From Monodelphis domestica (taxonomy: Eukaryota; Chordata; Mammalia; Didelphimorphia; Didelphidae), in assembly GCF_027887165.1 (NCBI RefSeq), contig NC_077231.1:125253987-125317986 (forward strand): a DNA stretch of 64,000 nt. The letters run 5' to 3'. Both the position numbers and the translations under genes were made by a program. The notes under the pieces are model-generated. The model saw only the letters and a program-made list of their open reading frames with translations, had not been told where the DNA came from and searched no databases. Position 1 is the first letter of the stretch. The number at the start of each line of letters is the position of its first letter. Below are positions 24,201 through 33,813 of the stretch, in pieces.

Positions 24201-27200
24201 ACTGGTAAGAGAGCCAAAGTTGGAGTTTGGGTGGGACTAAGGGAGAATCATTTATCAGTTTCAGTCTTGGCTCTGGTACCTTTGTGTCTATCTCACCCAA
24301 ACTTTCTTGGCTCCCTACTAACTCATTAGTGATACTAAAGAGGAGATCCCATGTTTCATTGTTTCTTCTGTTAGTGGTTAGGGGAATCTTGATACATCAT
24401 AGAAATGAGCAGATTGCCCAAGACAAACCTCTTAAGTGAGTTTGAATCAGCCAATCAATACATCGGGGGGGAAAAAAAACGAGCAACTCTTGCAGCACCT
24501 TTTCTCTGTGTGTTTGGTATATGTGGGAATTTCTGAAATATATTTCCTGTAAGCATATATTTAGTAGATTTAAGGGGAGTATTAGATTGCAGGTACATAT
24601 GGCAAGGAGGTGGGAGAAGTCATAGTAGCAAATGTGAGTCAGGCTAATATATAGTTTGTAGAAGATGAATGGGAAGTTTATTTTGTTATTTTGCTGGTTT
24701 TTTTTTCTTTTGATTCATACATAAGGAATTCTCTTCCCATGTTCAAGATTGTGGATAGATAAGATAGACAGACCTGTTTCCCAGTTCAAGTGAGGGGATT
24801 TGTTGCTTATTCTGGGAGTGCAGAGGTTTGATGTGACCATAACCTGCTGGAATACCTTTTGTAGTACAAGACTGCCTTTACTATATCAATAATCAGTAAT
24901 TTTACTGGGGTGGGAACTCCCTTCACTGGTCCCAATTACAACCTCCCTGACTTAGTGCTATTCTTCGAGAGCTGTTGTAACTGAGTAAGTGACCAGCATG
25001 CTGCAAATTTGATAATGAGTCTCTTTGGAAATTAAGTAGTTGGGGCATTGGACAATAGACAAGTAGTTAGACAGCAAGCTAGAACTCAAAGCTTTTGTAG
25101 CCAGGTCATTACCATGTTATGATGAGACATTTGAGTAGAACTTTAGTAGCTTCAAGGGCATATTAGAAATCTGAACCAGGGCCTTGGTCATTGCATTGGC
25201 AGTTGGCTTGGGTGTAGCAAGTGCTAGTAGAAAGAGTCCACAGTTAGCTAACTGCCTTCCATGTAGCAGGGTCTCTTAGAAGACTCACTCTCCCCTGAGC
25301 GTTGCCCTCCTTCCCACAGGACGTAGTGCTTTCATTGGCATCGGCTTCACAGATCGGGGTGATGCCTTTGACTTCAACGTTTCTCTGCAAGATCACTTCA
25401 AGTGAGTGTGACCTGCCTCTTAAATCAGGGAGAATAGCCTTCTGTTTTCTTTTTTTCTACTGCCTTGAATTCTTTACATTAATAAGCCCATCTGTTGTGA
25501 ATCAAGATTTCTCCCTTTTCCCTCACTGCTCTTGACACTATGTCCATTCTAAATTTTGATCCCTTATTTCTATAAATCTGGGGTTGGAGCACTTTGTCTG
25601 AGGTTTTGGGTTTGTGTTTTTGGCCTTGTGGGATTTGACTTTAATTTTGATGAGAAAGAGAAAGCTCTATCAGGGCTGTTTGTGAATTGTGGGTGGGGAG
25701 TTATCTACTATTGTCTCTTTAGCTACTTTATCCTTCCCTTGAAGATGGGTAAAACAGGAATCTGAGATCACCAAAGAATCTCAGGAGATGGACAGTCGCC
25801 CCAAGTTGGATCTAGGCTTTAAGGAAGGACAGACTATCAAGTTGAGTATTGGGGTAAGTTTGTTGTATATATTCTTATGACCCAACCCTAGGAGGACCCT
25901 TGTTTTTCCTTCCTATATCCCCATCTGTTTCTGAAAATCTATCTTTTTTAGAATATTACAACAAAAAAAGCAGGAACCTCTAAGCCTCGACCTGCAGGAG
26001 CTGGGGGCCTGAGCCTACTGCCACCTCCACCTGGTGGCAAAGTGACTATTCCCCCACCCTCATCTTCAGTACCCATATCTAATCACGTCACCCCACCTCC
26101 TATCCAGAAATCCAACCAAGGTGGCAGTGATGCAGGTGAGTCTCTCTTTCACATTGAAAAGTAGCCTCTTCTGTTTTAACTGGGAAATTCATATGTGGTT
26201 GCAGGCTTTTCTCTCTGATCTATAGGAGTTTAAATTGCTCCTTGAAATGAACATCATGAAATAGAACATATCAGTTTTAGGCTTCCAGGCTAGTTCCATA
26301 GAAACAAAGGAATCAGGGTAGCTAGGTGACTCAGTGTATAAAGAGCCAGGCCTAGAGACAGGAGTTTCTGGGTTCAAATGTGACCTCAGACATTTCCTAG
26401 CTGTGGGACCCTGGGCAAGTCACTTAACCCCCATTGCCTAGCTCTTACCACTCTTCTTGGAACCATTAGTCAGTGTTGATTCAAAGTCAGAAGGTAAGAG
26501 TTTAAAAAAAGAAGAAGCAAAGGATTTGGAGCCTTTTTGATGGGTTTAGGAATATGGTTCCTCCTAGGTTCCTTGGCATTGAATAGGAAATAGTAAAAGG
26601 ACAGATTCTATCAGTTATATTCTAGTAGGCTTTAGAGTTGATTCCATGATCATTTTATCTCATGATTTAGGGTATCAGAGTAAGGGCCTTGTTTTGTTGC
26701 TGCTCTCATTTTATCACATTCCTTTTAGAAAGTGGATAGGGACAAGGGTTCTTTTCCTTCCCTTCTTCCCTGCTCTATTTCATTAAATGGGGATGCTGAA
26801 ATAAGGAATGAAACTTTCTTAAAACTTCTAATCCTGGAGGCAGCTGGGTGGCTCAGTAAATTGAGAGCCAGGCCTAGAGACAGGAGGTCCTGGGTTCAAA
26901 TATGACTTCAGACACTATCTAGCTGTGTGACCTGGGCAAATCACTTAACCCCCATTGCCTAGCCCTTACCACTTTGCTGTCTTGGAACCAATGCATAGTT
27001 TTGATTCTAAGACAGAAGGTGAAGGTTTTAAAATTAAAAAAAAAAATTCTAGTCCCAGGAGTTAAGTGAATCCTAACAGTTTCCTAAACCATGCTTTCCT
27101 TGGTGTGGCCTCATGGCCACACCATACCACACCAATAAGATCACTGTCCAAAGACCCAGATTCATGTCCCAGGTCTGCCACTTCTAGAGCTTTAGTTTAG

Positions 27201-28083
27201 CTCTTCTTGGGGCTTTGGTTTTCTCAGCTGACAGATGAGAGATAAGACTGCTTCTCTTGATTTTCTCCCAGGGTTATTGTGATATATGTACTTTAAAAAC
27301 TGTTAATGTATCACATAGATTGAGTTTTTGTGATTAATGAATTCTTTAGGGTGATTCCTTTTTTTTTTTCTCTAGTAGGCCATGGGAGAAAAAGGATGAT
27401 TTGAGTGTTTAGACATTTTAAGAACCTTGAAATGGACTAGGAAAATTTCTTCTACTTCTTTGCAACTTTTAATAACCATGTCTTTTGGTTTTTCCTCTTT
27501 CTTTTCCTTCTCTGTGCTCAGATATCCTGTTAGACTTTGATTCTCCTGTTCCTATCTCAAAGACACCAGCACCTGCACCTGCTCCTGCTCCTGCTCCTGC
27601 TCCTGCAGTGACTGACCTATGGGGAGACTTCAGTACTGCATCCAGGTAATGGTCAGGGAGCAGAAGCTTACTTTAATCAGGGACTAGGGCATGGGTAGAA
27701 ATTTTGGAGTGGAATATATTTAGTCATAGGACAACCCTAAGCACGGAAGAAGGATTGGTCTAGCTGCCTTCAGCTTAGATGCTTTTGGAAAAGATGGGCC
27801 TTAGCAGAGGTAGAGAGGATCATGAGAATGTTAGGCATAGAGGATAAAGAGGTCTGGGTGTAAGGTGCGAGTATAATTTTTTTACTTTTTTAACAGAAGG
27901 GATCATTGTAGTGATTCATTGGATTTTCATGGAACACTAAGTTGAAATTGCTTGGGAATTGCTGAGTAAATAATTGGATAGCTTTTTTCTTAATGTTACT
28001 TTCCTGGCTTTCTTTCTTGTCTCCTGGAATGCAGCTCTGTTCCAAACCAGACACCACAGCCGTCCAACTGGGTCCAATTCTGA
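16441..28083 (+). CDS. NECAP1: NECAP1, NECAP endocytosis-associated protein 1 (complete, 8 coding exons)
   Basis: The coding exons join as 16441-16535, 23849-23949, 24100-24204, 25320-25401, 25745-25853, 25952-26135, 27522-27645 and 28035-28083. Every junction has GT/AG ends and the frame is kept throughout, giving 849 bases and 282 residues. NECAP1 binds the alpha-ear of the AP-2 adaptor and accessory proteins of clathrin-coated vesicles and is enriched at synapses. Residues 1 to about 133 are the PHear domain (starting [16 protein letters not shown]). A flexible Pro-rich part follows, with WGDF at 259-262 and the C-terminal ear-binding WVQF at 279-282. The start is fixed by family identity and an aagATGG context. 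From memory the human protein has 275 residues. The extra length here sits mainly in seven Pro-Ala pairs at 241-254. No break or missing key residue was seen. NECAP2 is less likely because the sequence tracks NECAP1 closely. Confidence 0.97.
16680..17660 (+). repeat. Pyrimidine-rich degenerate minisatellite in NECAP1 intron 1
   Basis: The plus strand is almost entirely C/T-rich and keeps returning to the words cacctctagatcc, tcccatcctacctttg and ccattgtcatatc. This suggests a decayed tandem array of roughly 65-85-base units, strongest at 16745-17090. Long overlapping Pro/Ser/His-rich open frames here come from the composition and are not genes. Confidence 0.6.
17190..17295 (+). repeat. MIR-type SINE tail fragment
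   Basis: gtaaagcactttgcaaacttaaaagtgccgtataaatg is the typical end of a CORE-SINE copy. Confidence 0.6.
17296..18838 (+). other. NECAP1 intron 1, mostly unassigned with small repeat pieces
   Basis: 17840-17935 is MIR3-like (attcattacctactatgtgcc). 18390-18520 is MIR/THER-like (tatacatgagaaagctgagg). A C run lies at 18345-18360. The rest is T-rich sequence with no recognisable gene. Confidence 0.5.
18839..19036 (-). repeat. Marsupial SINE1-type element with target duplication
   Basis: A reverse-orientation copy (ttttaacctttaccctcc through cacctagctgcc) is flanked by a perfect 15-base direct repeat, agaagacagactttt, at 18824-18838 and 19037-19051. The intact duplication marks a retrotransposition event in NECAP1 intron 1. 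Confidence 0.92.
19300..20610 (+). mobile_element. L2 LINE, reverse-transcriptase region (5' part of a split copy)
   Basis: The frame at 20393-20530 reads [16 protein letters not shown] and [17 protein letters not shown], which match the L2 reverse-transcriptase stretch of the FRPGCSTETVLLKV and LDLSAAFDTVDH type. It has decayed. It continues at 21330 after an insertion. Confidence 0.75.
20611..21130 (-). other. Unassigned insertion within the L2, carrying a small secreted-looking ORF
   Basis: This block breaks the L2 copy. On the minus strand the ATG at 20997-20999 opens a 62-codon frame ending at 20811. It begins [21 protein letters not shown], which looks like a signal peptide (charged start, hydrophobic core, small residues before a probable cleavage), and two Cys follow. 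About 150 bases downstream the minus strand has aaataaacagctgc, a possible polyadenylation signal. It could be a processed copy of a secreted-protein mRNA, but I do not recognise the protein. No clear target duplication was found. Confidence 0.35.
21205..21300. repeat. TA-rich microsatellite
   Basis: Alternating tatata with scattered g and c. It lies at the boundary between the insertion and the downstream L2 half. Confidence 0.85.
21330..22265 (+). mobile_element. L2 LINE, 3' part of the split copy
   Basis: It shows L2 landmarks: gcatctctatctggatgtcc, actgttgccaaaaatatttttcc, catttaaggcattccaccatctg, then gaatttaagttccctaagg and gcaacatgttgaatgaat at the end. Confidence 0.85.
22740..22915 (+). 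repeat. MIR-family SINE
   Basis: ggaggcagcatgatgtaatgg, gatcttgggcaaaccagttcttc and agggttgttgtgggaaaa follow MIR order. Confidence 0.75.
22975..23178 (+). repeat. MIR-family SINE
   Basis: gacctgggttcaaatgctg, gctgtgtgacccaagacaaatcac, cagttttctgatctgcagaatgag and gggccctttcagatg. The two MIR copies stand head to tail about 60 bases apart. Confidence 0.8.
23232..23457. mobile_element. hAT-type miniature DNA transposon (OposCharlie-like)
   Basis: It starts cagtgatggtgaacctttt and ends caaaggtttgtcaacacag. The ends are recognisable as diverged terminal inverted repeats of the cagtgatggtgaacc hAT type. The flanking bases ctttagag and tttcagag are an imperfect 8-base target duplication, the length hAT elements make. 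At 226 bases it is non-autonomous. The family name is from memory. Confidence 0.7.
23459..23650 (+). repeat. AAT microsatellite and MIR/THER-type fragment
   Basis: aataataatataataataat at 23466-23487 leads into a MIR/THER-type piece (tttaaaagggctttatatatattacc, ttcttattatccctattttg). Confidence 0.65.
23849..23949 (+). CDS. NECAP1: NECAP1 coding exon 2
   Basis: The acceptor cccag precedes ggcttctgac and the donor is tcag/gtaagc. It encodes the [17 protein letters not shown] stretch of the PHear domain. Confidence 0.96.
24100..24204 (+). CDS. NECAP1: NECAP1 coding exon 3
   Basis: The acceptor is ctaag/gggagc and the donor actg/gtaaga. It encodes [18 protein letters not shown] and continues to the [12 protein letters not shown] strand of PHear. 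The intron before it is only 150 bases. Confidence 0.96.
24205..25319 (+). other. NECAP1 intron 3, no repeat or gene recognised
   Basis: Ordinary intronic sequence, apart from a G/A homopolymer run near 24463-24480. Nothing else is supported. Confidence 0.5.
25320..25401 (+). CDS. NECAP1: NECAP1 coding exon 4
   Basis: The acceptor is cacag/gacgta and the donor tcaa/gtgagt. It encodes [20 protein letters not shown] and the following SLQDHFK, which are core PHear sequence. Confidence 0.96.
25745..25853 (+). CDS. NECAP1: NECAP1 coding exon 5
   Basis: The acceptor is tgaag/atgggt and the donor tggg/gtaagt. It encodes the last PHear part ([15 protein letters not shown] onward) through [13 protein letters not shown]. 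Confidence 0.96.
25952..26135 (+). CDS. NECAP1: NECAP1 coding exon 6
   Basis: The acceptor is tttag/aatatt and the donor gcag/gtgagt. It encodes a Pro-rich linker ([20 protein letters not shown]) in which accessory-protein contacts are expected from the family. Confidence 0.95.
26310..26507 (+). repeat. Marsupial SINE1-type element (NECAP1 intron 6)
   Basis: agctaggtgactcagtgtataaagagcc, ctgggttcaaatgtgacc, ctgggcaagtcacttaaccc and agaaggtaagagtttaaaaaa. Short caaagga repeats on both sides may be the target duplication. Confidence 0.9.
26834..27047 (+). repeat. Marsupial SINE1-type element (NECAP1 intron 6)
   Basis: Second sense-strand copy in this intron: ggcagctgggtggctcagtaa through gacagaaggtgaaggttttaaaa. 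It is flanked by ttctaatcc and ttctagtcc, an imperfect target duplication. Confidence 0.9.
27522..27645 (+). CDS. NECAP1: NECAP1 coding exon 7 with Pro-Ala repeat
   Basis: The acceptor is ctcag/atatcc and the donor ccag/gtaatg. It encodes [11 protein letters not shown], the Pro-Ala tract from an in-frame hexanucleotide repeat at 27566-27607, and the DLWGDF motif. Confidence 0.95.
27566..27607 (+). repeat. NECAP1: In-frame hexanucleotide repeat coding (Pro-Ala)7
   Basis: Seven cctgct-like hexamers in exon 7 encode alternating Pro and Ala at residues 241-254. Most units are identical, so the tract is likely to vary in length. Confidence 0.9.
28035..28083 (+). CDS. NECAP1: NECAP1 coding exon 8 (terminal)
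   Basis: The acceptor is tgcag/ctctgt. It encodes [15 protein letters not shown] and the stop TGA at 28081-28083. The final WVQF is the high-affinity AP-2 ear ligand known for the family. Confidence 0.96.
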
Positions 28084-29935
28084 GCAGCAGGGATAAACTT
28101 GAAGACCAAGAGAATTCAAGGGCACCAATATGAGGGGGGTGGGAATTGGGAAACTCCACCTTCTCCAGAACTGAAATTCCTGGACAATCTTTTTAAAAGC
28201 TTTCCTATTGCAATCAAGAGCTGGTATATGTTCCTCCCTACTGTTGATCAAATGCTGTGCAGCCCAGGGAGCATCTCCTGCTGCCTAACAAAGCTGAGAG
28301 GTGGGTGTGAGCCCACTTGTGACTGAGGAGACAGGGTGTATAGGGCCAGGATCTCTATTTCAAGGGGAATTTGGCTATACTCACAGTTGCTCACCTCTCC
28401 CTTTTTAATTCCTTACTCCCTTCTCCGAGGCCATCTGGTGGCCTTTTTTGGTGGCATTGTGGCAGGGTAGTCTTAAATAGCCTTTCTCTCAAGTAACACA
28501 GTGGGTAGATATAAACTTTTTTGCAGCTCCATTTGGTTTCTGCAATTGAAGGGACCTAATTCTTTGGGAATAGATGTTTAGGAGGTAAAGAAACACTGAT
28601 CTCATCACCACCTTCTTTATCCCAGGGCTCTTAGGTTGGGATAGAGTTGTCTAAGGTTAATTTCAGGCCTGTGTGTTTACAAAAATCAGTGGTGAAAGGT
28701 GAGTATAAGGCCATGTAGATAGATAAGTGAAGCACTTGCTACCCACTTTCTGCTGTATTTTTTTCATACTGATCTCATTTGGGAAATGACAGTGCTGGGA
28801 GCAACTCCATTGCCCTCTTCTATGTTTACATGTCTCTCCCTTTGAGAAGAGGGTTGTATTGGTGCCATTTGCTCCATCACCTTGTGTTTCTTCACCAAGG
28901 CAATGTCTGACCGGGGAGTGTCTAGGTAAGATTTTTTTTAAGTAACTGTTCTCCCAAGTTACCCATTAGGTAGGCATTAGGTTCCCATTGCTCCATCTGG
29001 TTGCTTCATTTGAAGTAGACCTTCTCCTCTTGCCTTTTGTTGACCTAGAGTTAAAGGGGTCAGGATTTGTGCATTGGAGAAATGTGAAGTGCTTAGTCCT
29101 CTTGCAAGTGATGGTATAATGTGCCATTGGTACTTGGTGTCTGACCTGGATAGTTTTGTGGGACCATGTATATCTTCTCTGCCCTTCCCCCCAGAAAGCT
29201 TGGCTCTTTTAACCAGAGAGTTCATTTCCTATACTCAGCTCTTATGCTGCTATGCCCATACCTGCCATTTATAAAGAAAGCTCAGGAGAACCATAGCTAC
29301 AGTAGTTTGACAAGTTTTGAAAAATGAAGGCTCTGATAACCTTTGCCCAGGGGTTTGATTTTGTTTGGTTTTGTGTTACTTCCCATTCCTCCTCCCAATG
29401 CTGTGAAGAGAGTTTCCTTTCCTATAAGAAAGGAAATTCTCATTTGTTTCTTAGTTAATTATGGTAAGAGGAGAATTTATTGTGATAAATAAGTATCACT
29501 CCCTTTTCTGCCATCAGTCCATTCTTTTATTCTGGATGAGAGAAGCCTTTGAGTCCAATCTGGAAATACAGATTATCATTTTTATCTCTGAAATCTTTTC
29601 TTGTCTTCATGGACTTGTGAGCCCATGTTTGTTTCTGTATTTTTTTCGTTTTTCTCTGTGCTGTGTATCAAGCAACTTTATACTTAATGAACTCTGGAAA
29701 GTCCTTTTTCATTTCAGATGGAAAACACTAAAGGAAAATATGGAGAATCACTAGTGGTTAACCATTGGGAGCCTCTTTCTCATCTTCCTTCACCTGTTCT
29801 TACTTTGCATTCCCTAAGATGATAATATATTATGTATTTGAACTGCTGCAAAAGTGAAAAAAAAAAGATATATGTATATAAAGCATAAGGTGTATTGGTG
29901 CAATAATGGTAATTAAAATATAGAAAAAAGTAGTG
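28084..29935 (+). other. NECAP1: NECAP1 3' UTR
   Basis: The sequence after the stop is free of interspersed repeats for about 1.85 kb, unlike its surroundings, as expected of a conserved terminal exon. An attaaa signal at 29912-29917, followed by a T/G-rich stretch from 29930, gives the likely cleavage site. Short frames inside it have no motif and are ignored. Confidence 0.75.
29912..29917 (+). terminator. NECAP1: Probable NECAP1 polyadenylation signal (ATTAAA)
   Basis: A common polyadenylation hexamer variant, about 15-20 bases before a gtgtctgcttc and tttgctttgctttttt downstream element. I noticed no canonical aataaa between the stop and this point. Confidence 0.6.
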
Positions 29936-30459
29936 TCTGCTTCAACTTTGCTTTGCTTTTTTAATTACCCTATTGACTCTCTGATTAACTTTCTAAACTC
30001 TTTGATTAACAATATAGGAACACTTCAGACTTATGTTTATTTTTCAAGAAACTCATTGGACTTTCTGGATATGGACTAGGTTTATGCTTTGCCTAGGTCT
30101 CAGAAACTCCTCAGAAGATTTTGCCAGCTATGGACAATTCTTCATTTCTCTCATTATAATCTATATTATTCCTTATCGATATGTAACTCTAAACTTAAGC
30201 AGAAATATTAGAACTGTAAGATCTATAGAGATCACCCATTACAACCCCTTCATTTCATAGATGACGAATTTTGAGTCCTATCTAAATTGTGATTTGTTCT
30301 AGGATTACAATCCAGGTTTCCTGACATTGATTTTTTTAATATGCCACCATACATACATTTTATATATATATGTATGTATTTTTTTAAACCCTTAGTTTTT
30401 GTCTTAGAACCAATACTGCTTTCCTTGAGATTTCTCATTTTAAATGAAAGCAAAATTAA

Positions 30460-30669
30460 AAGGTACTATACTGATTTTTTTAAACACTTACCTTCTACCT
30501 TAGAATCAATATATTGATTCCAAGGCAAAATAGAGGTAAGGACTAGGCAATGGGGGTTAAGTGACTTGCCCAAGCTCATACAGCTAGGAAGTGTCTGAGG
30601 TCAAATTTGAACCCAAGACCTCCTATCTCCTGGCCTGACTCTTAATCCACTGAGTCACCTAGCTGTCCC
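30460..30669 (-). repeat. Marsupial SINE1-type element
   Basis: Reverse copy: aaacacttaccttctacc, agtgacttgcccaagctcat, ccactgagtcacctagctg. Confidence 0.9.
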
Positions 30670-30914
30670 GCTGATATAGTTTTTTAACAAATATAATTGA
30701 AAAACCAAATAAATGTTTTCCTCTTCAAACCTTTTATGAGGCTGCTACCAGTACTTAAAACATTTTTTGAATTTTTAAAGTTGTCTTTCAAAACCTGAGG
30801 CACCTAAGTAGTCTTAATGGTGACAAATCATTCTTCATCCTTTGAGAATGGCTTAAATTTTTTTCTTTCTAATTCATTTATAATAAATTAGTGCTGCTAT
30901 TATTTCTTTTTTCT

Positions 30915-31145
30915 TTCATTCATTCATTCATTCATTTATTTATTTGTTTATTAAAACCCTTACCTTCCGTCTTGGAGTCAATACGGTGTATTGGCTCTAA
31001 GGCAGAAGAGTGGTAAGGGCTAGGCAATGGGGGTTAAGTGACTAGCCCAGGGTCACACAGCTGAGAAGTGTCTGAGGCCAGATTTGAACCCAGGACCTCC
31101 CATCACTAGGCCTGGCTCTCAATCCACTGAGCTACCCAGCTGCTG
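30915..31145 (-). repeat. SINE1-type element preceded by an ATTC microsatellite
   Basis: ttcattcattcattcattcatttattta at 30916-30950 corresponds to the reverse of the SINE tail. The SINE body then runs to about 31140. tgctgctatt occurs on both sides and is the likely target duplication. Confidence 0.88.
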
Positions 31146-31159
31146 CTATTTCTAAGGTA

Positions 31160-31350
31160 TCAGTCTCCCTGTTTGAGAGACAGTGTCAAGAGGTAGTGAA
31201 TCAAGAACTGGCCTTCCAGGGCAATCTTGGTTTTCTAACACATAGCAACTTTGTAAGCTACAGCAAGTCGGTTAACCTGTCAGTGGGCCAGGTAATTCTA
31301 CAGGACCAAACTGCAGAACAGTTATTCATCTGCATTTGGAGAGGCCATTG
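31160..31350 (+). repeat. MIR-like SINE, weak
   Basis: agtgaatcaagaactggcc, aagtcggttaacctgtcagtggg and the following lines resemble a decayed MIR. The limits are uncertain. Confidence 0.45.
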
Positions 31351-32930
31351 ATGTTATGATAAAATTACAGGCCTAGCTGGACAAAAACAAAATCTGTTGG
31401 AGACAGGCAAAGGAAACAAAAATGTTTTGGCCTGAGCTAGGAATAAAACTTGGGGAACCAGATACCAAGTCTTTCTGGTGCTTTCTCAGCCCTACTCATT
31501 TGTTTTACTTAGAAATCACATAGGATATAAATATGTATATGTATTAACCATCATTAAAAACGATGCAAAATAATTGCAATGTGTGTAAAAAGTGAGAGGC
31601 AGAGTAGTATGTGTAGAGGCAACCTTAGTATCAGGAACCTCAGTTCAAGATTCCTCTTTGACATATTCTAGTAACAAGAGTACTTAAGAAACCATATGGG
31701 CAGCCATGTGGGAGATAGAGCAGTAAGATAGGTTTTAGTTACACCTAGATAAATAAATATTTATGTGGGATGAAAGAAAAAGAGGAGAAGGAAGACAGCT
31801 TCTCTCAACCATCCGGCCTGTATAGGGAGAAGGTGGAAAGTGGATAAATTCTCTAGGTCAATGTGAGGCAGGTTCATTCAGGCACACAAAAGCTCTGGTA
31901 GGAATATAGATATTTTTAATTTATTCATTTTATATTTATTATGTACCTGCATATGTAAGGTATTTTGTTCAATGGCAGGAATATCTCAAGCAGATCACTG
32001 AACCAGAGAAAGTTCTAACAGCCATGATTATATTAATTTTGGGGTAGTAGAACCCTTCCCTTGTAATCTCGCCATTGTCTTCTGTCTGCCTCTGGACTGG
32101 ACAAGCTCAAAAGTTTCTGCCTTCCATAATTCTTTAGTCCATCCTTGTAGATGGCAAAAACAACCTTACTCATCAAGCTCTCGACTGATAAAGGATTATA
32201 CTTACATGTTTCCTCTAATTTCAGGTGATGAATGACTGGATGTGAGGGCCAGGTGTTGGGGCTAACCCACTGTCAGCCATGGTGAGAGAACCCACTTACA
32301 AGGAGGAGGCCAGCTCTGAGTAAGAGAAATAGTGAAAGAGAGACAGATAGGAAAAAGCAGCAGCTATGTGATTGAGGGTGAGGACTGAGTCAGTAAACAC
32401 ACAACACAATGATTGTAGCTAAGACTCCTTTTATTATGTCAAAGAGAAAGATTTTTTATAGAAAGTAGAATGCTAAAAGCATTAAGTCATTTTTAGAAGG
32501 CATTTCTTTCCTGCAGAATATTGCTTATGAAAAGACTACCCAAAACATTTCTAGGGCTCCTCTAGAAACCCAAGCAAATTGAGGAAGAGTGACAGTTGAT
32601 CTATTCTGAGTAACTTGGGGAAAGGAAAGTCTAGGTCAAATGACATTATAAAGGCTTTTTTGGTCTTCAAAATAAGGAACAGCTCAAGGTTTTTTTAATG
32701 ACCATTTGGAGAGGAAGCTTTCAGGAATTCTACTTTTCTGAGTTTCAGCCAGACAACACTGTGGCTTCGAGATTTTGGCCTTGCCAGAAAACCCCAGGCA
32801 AACCTCCAAACTTGTCTTTATGACTGCTTTTTCCTCAGTGGGTCTAAATTGTCCTAGGTTACTCCATAAATTAGAATGTAAACTTGAGGGCAGGTATGAC
32901 TTCACTTTTGCCTTGTATCCCTAGCACTTA
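31351..32930. other. Intergenic DNA with a weak MIR piece
   Basis: 31590-31680 looks MIR-like (agaggcagagtagtatgtg, ggaacctcagttcaagattcc). The rest, including the open frame at 32684-32905 on minus, shows nothing recognisable. Confidence 0.4.
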
Positions 32931-32934
32931 AAAG

Positions 32935-33175
32935 TGCTCAGTGGATAGAGTACTGAACCTGGAGTCTTGAAGACCTGAGTTCAAATCTACTTCAGGTACA
33001 CTAGCTGTGTGACCTTGCAGAAGTCACTTAACCTCTGCTTCAGTTTCCTTATCTGTAAAATGAGGATAGTAATTTTTCCTACTTCTCAGGGTCATTGTGA
33101 GATAAAATGAGATGATGTTTGTAAAGGGACTTGCAAAATTTAAAATGCTGTATAAATACTATCTATTGATCTTTA
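32935..33175 (+). repeat. MIR/CORE-type SINE
   Basis: gctcagtggatagagtac, gacctgagttcaaatc, cttcagtttccttatctgtaaaatgagg, gggtcattgtgagataaaatgag and a gctgtataaatac end. Confidence 0.85.
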
Positions 33176-33624
33176 GCATTTGACTTGTGACCACCTCCTT
33201 TTTCTGGATATTTTTCTCTGGGTTTTTATGACCCTGCTCTCATATTTCTTATCTGTCTGACTAGTCCTCATTTTCAGATCCTCATCCATGACCTGCCTCC
33301 TATTTATGGGTGTAGCTTAAGTCTGTGTTCTTGATACTTTCCTTGTCTATCAAGGAGTTCATATTCTAATGACTTGTTATATGTTATTTCTCTTCATGAA
33401 GGCAACCTTTTGCTTGCTGTTCCTTTTCCCTGCCTTTACATGAGTTGTCCCTTTTGCCTAGTATTCTCTCCTTCCTCATTTCCACCTCTTAGAATCCCTA
33501 TGTTTCTTTTGCTTTCTTAAATGGCCCCAGATTATTTAGAAGTTTTAGAGTTGATCTGTCCTATATACTTCGGTACTCATCTTTTGTTACCTAATCTTGC
33601 TCCTACACTAAATATCTTTTTCTT
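33176..33624. other. Intergenic DNA, possibly L2-like, unassigned
   Basis: Pyrimidine-rich sequence in which cctagtattctctccttcc and caaggagttcatattctaatgac recall L2/MIR3 pieces. The match is too weak to name. Confidence 0.35.
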
Positions 33625-33813
33625 TAAACCTTTACTTTCTACTTTGAATTAATAGGAAGTACTATTCTAAGGCAGAAGAATAGCAAGGGTTAGGTATTTG
33701 GGGTTAAGTGACTTGCCCAGGGTCACACAGCTAGGAAGTATCTGAGGCCACATTTGAACCCTGGGCTTTCTGTTGCTAGGCCTGACTCTATCCATTGAAT
33801 CAACTAGTTGCCC
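33625..33813 (-). repeat. Marsupial SINE1-type element
   Basis: Reverse copy: aaacctttactttctac, agtgacttgcccagggtcacacagctagg, tccattgaatcaactagttgcc. Confidence 0.88.

Noticed and set aside
28099-28326. 75-codon frame after the NECAP1 stop
   Set aside because: It lies wholly in the 3' UTR and has no motif.
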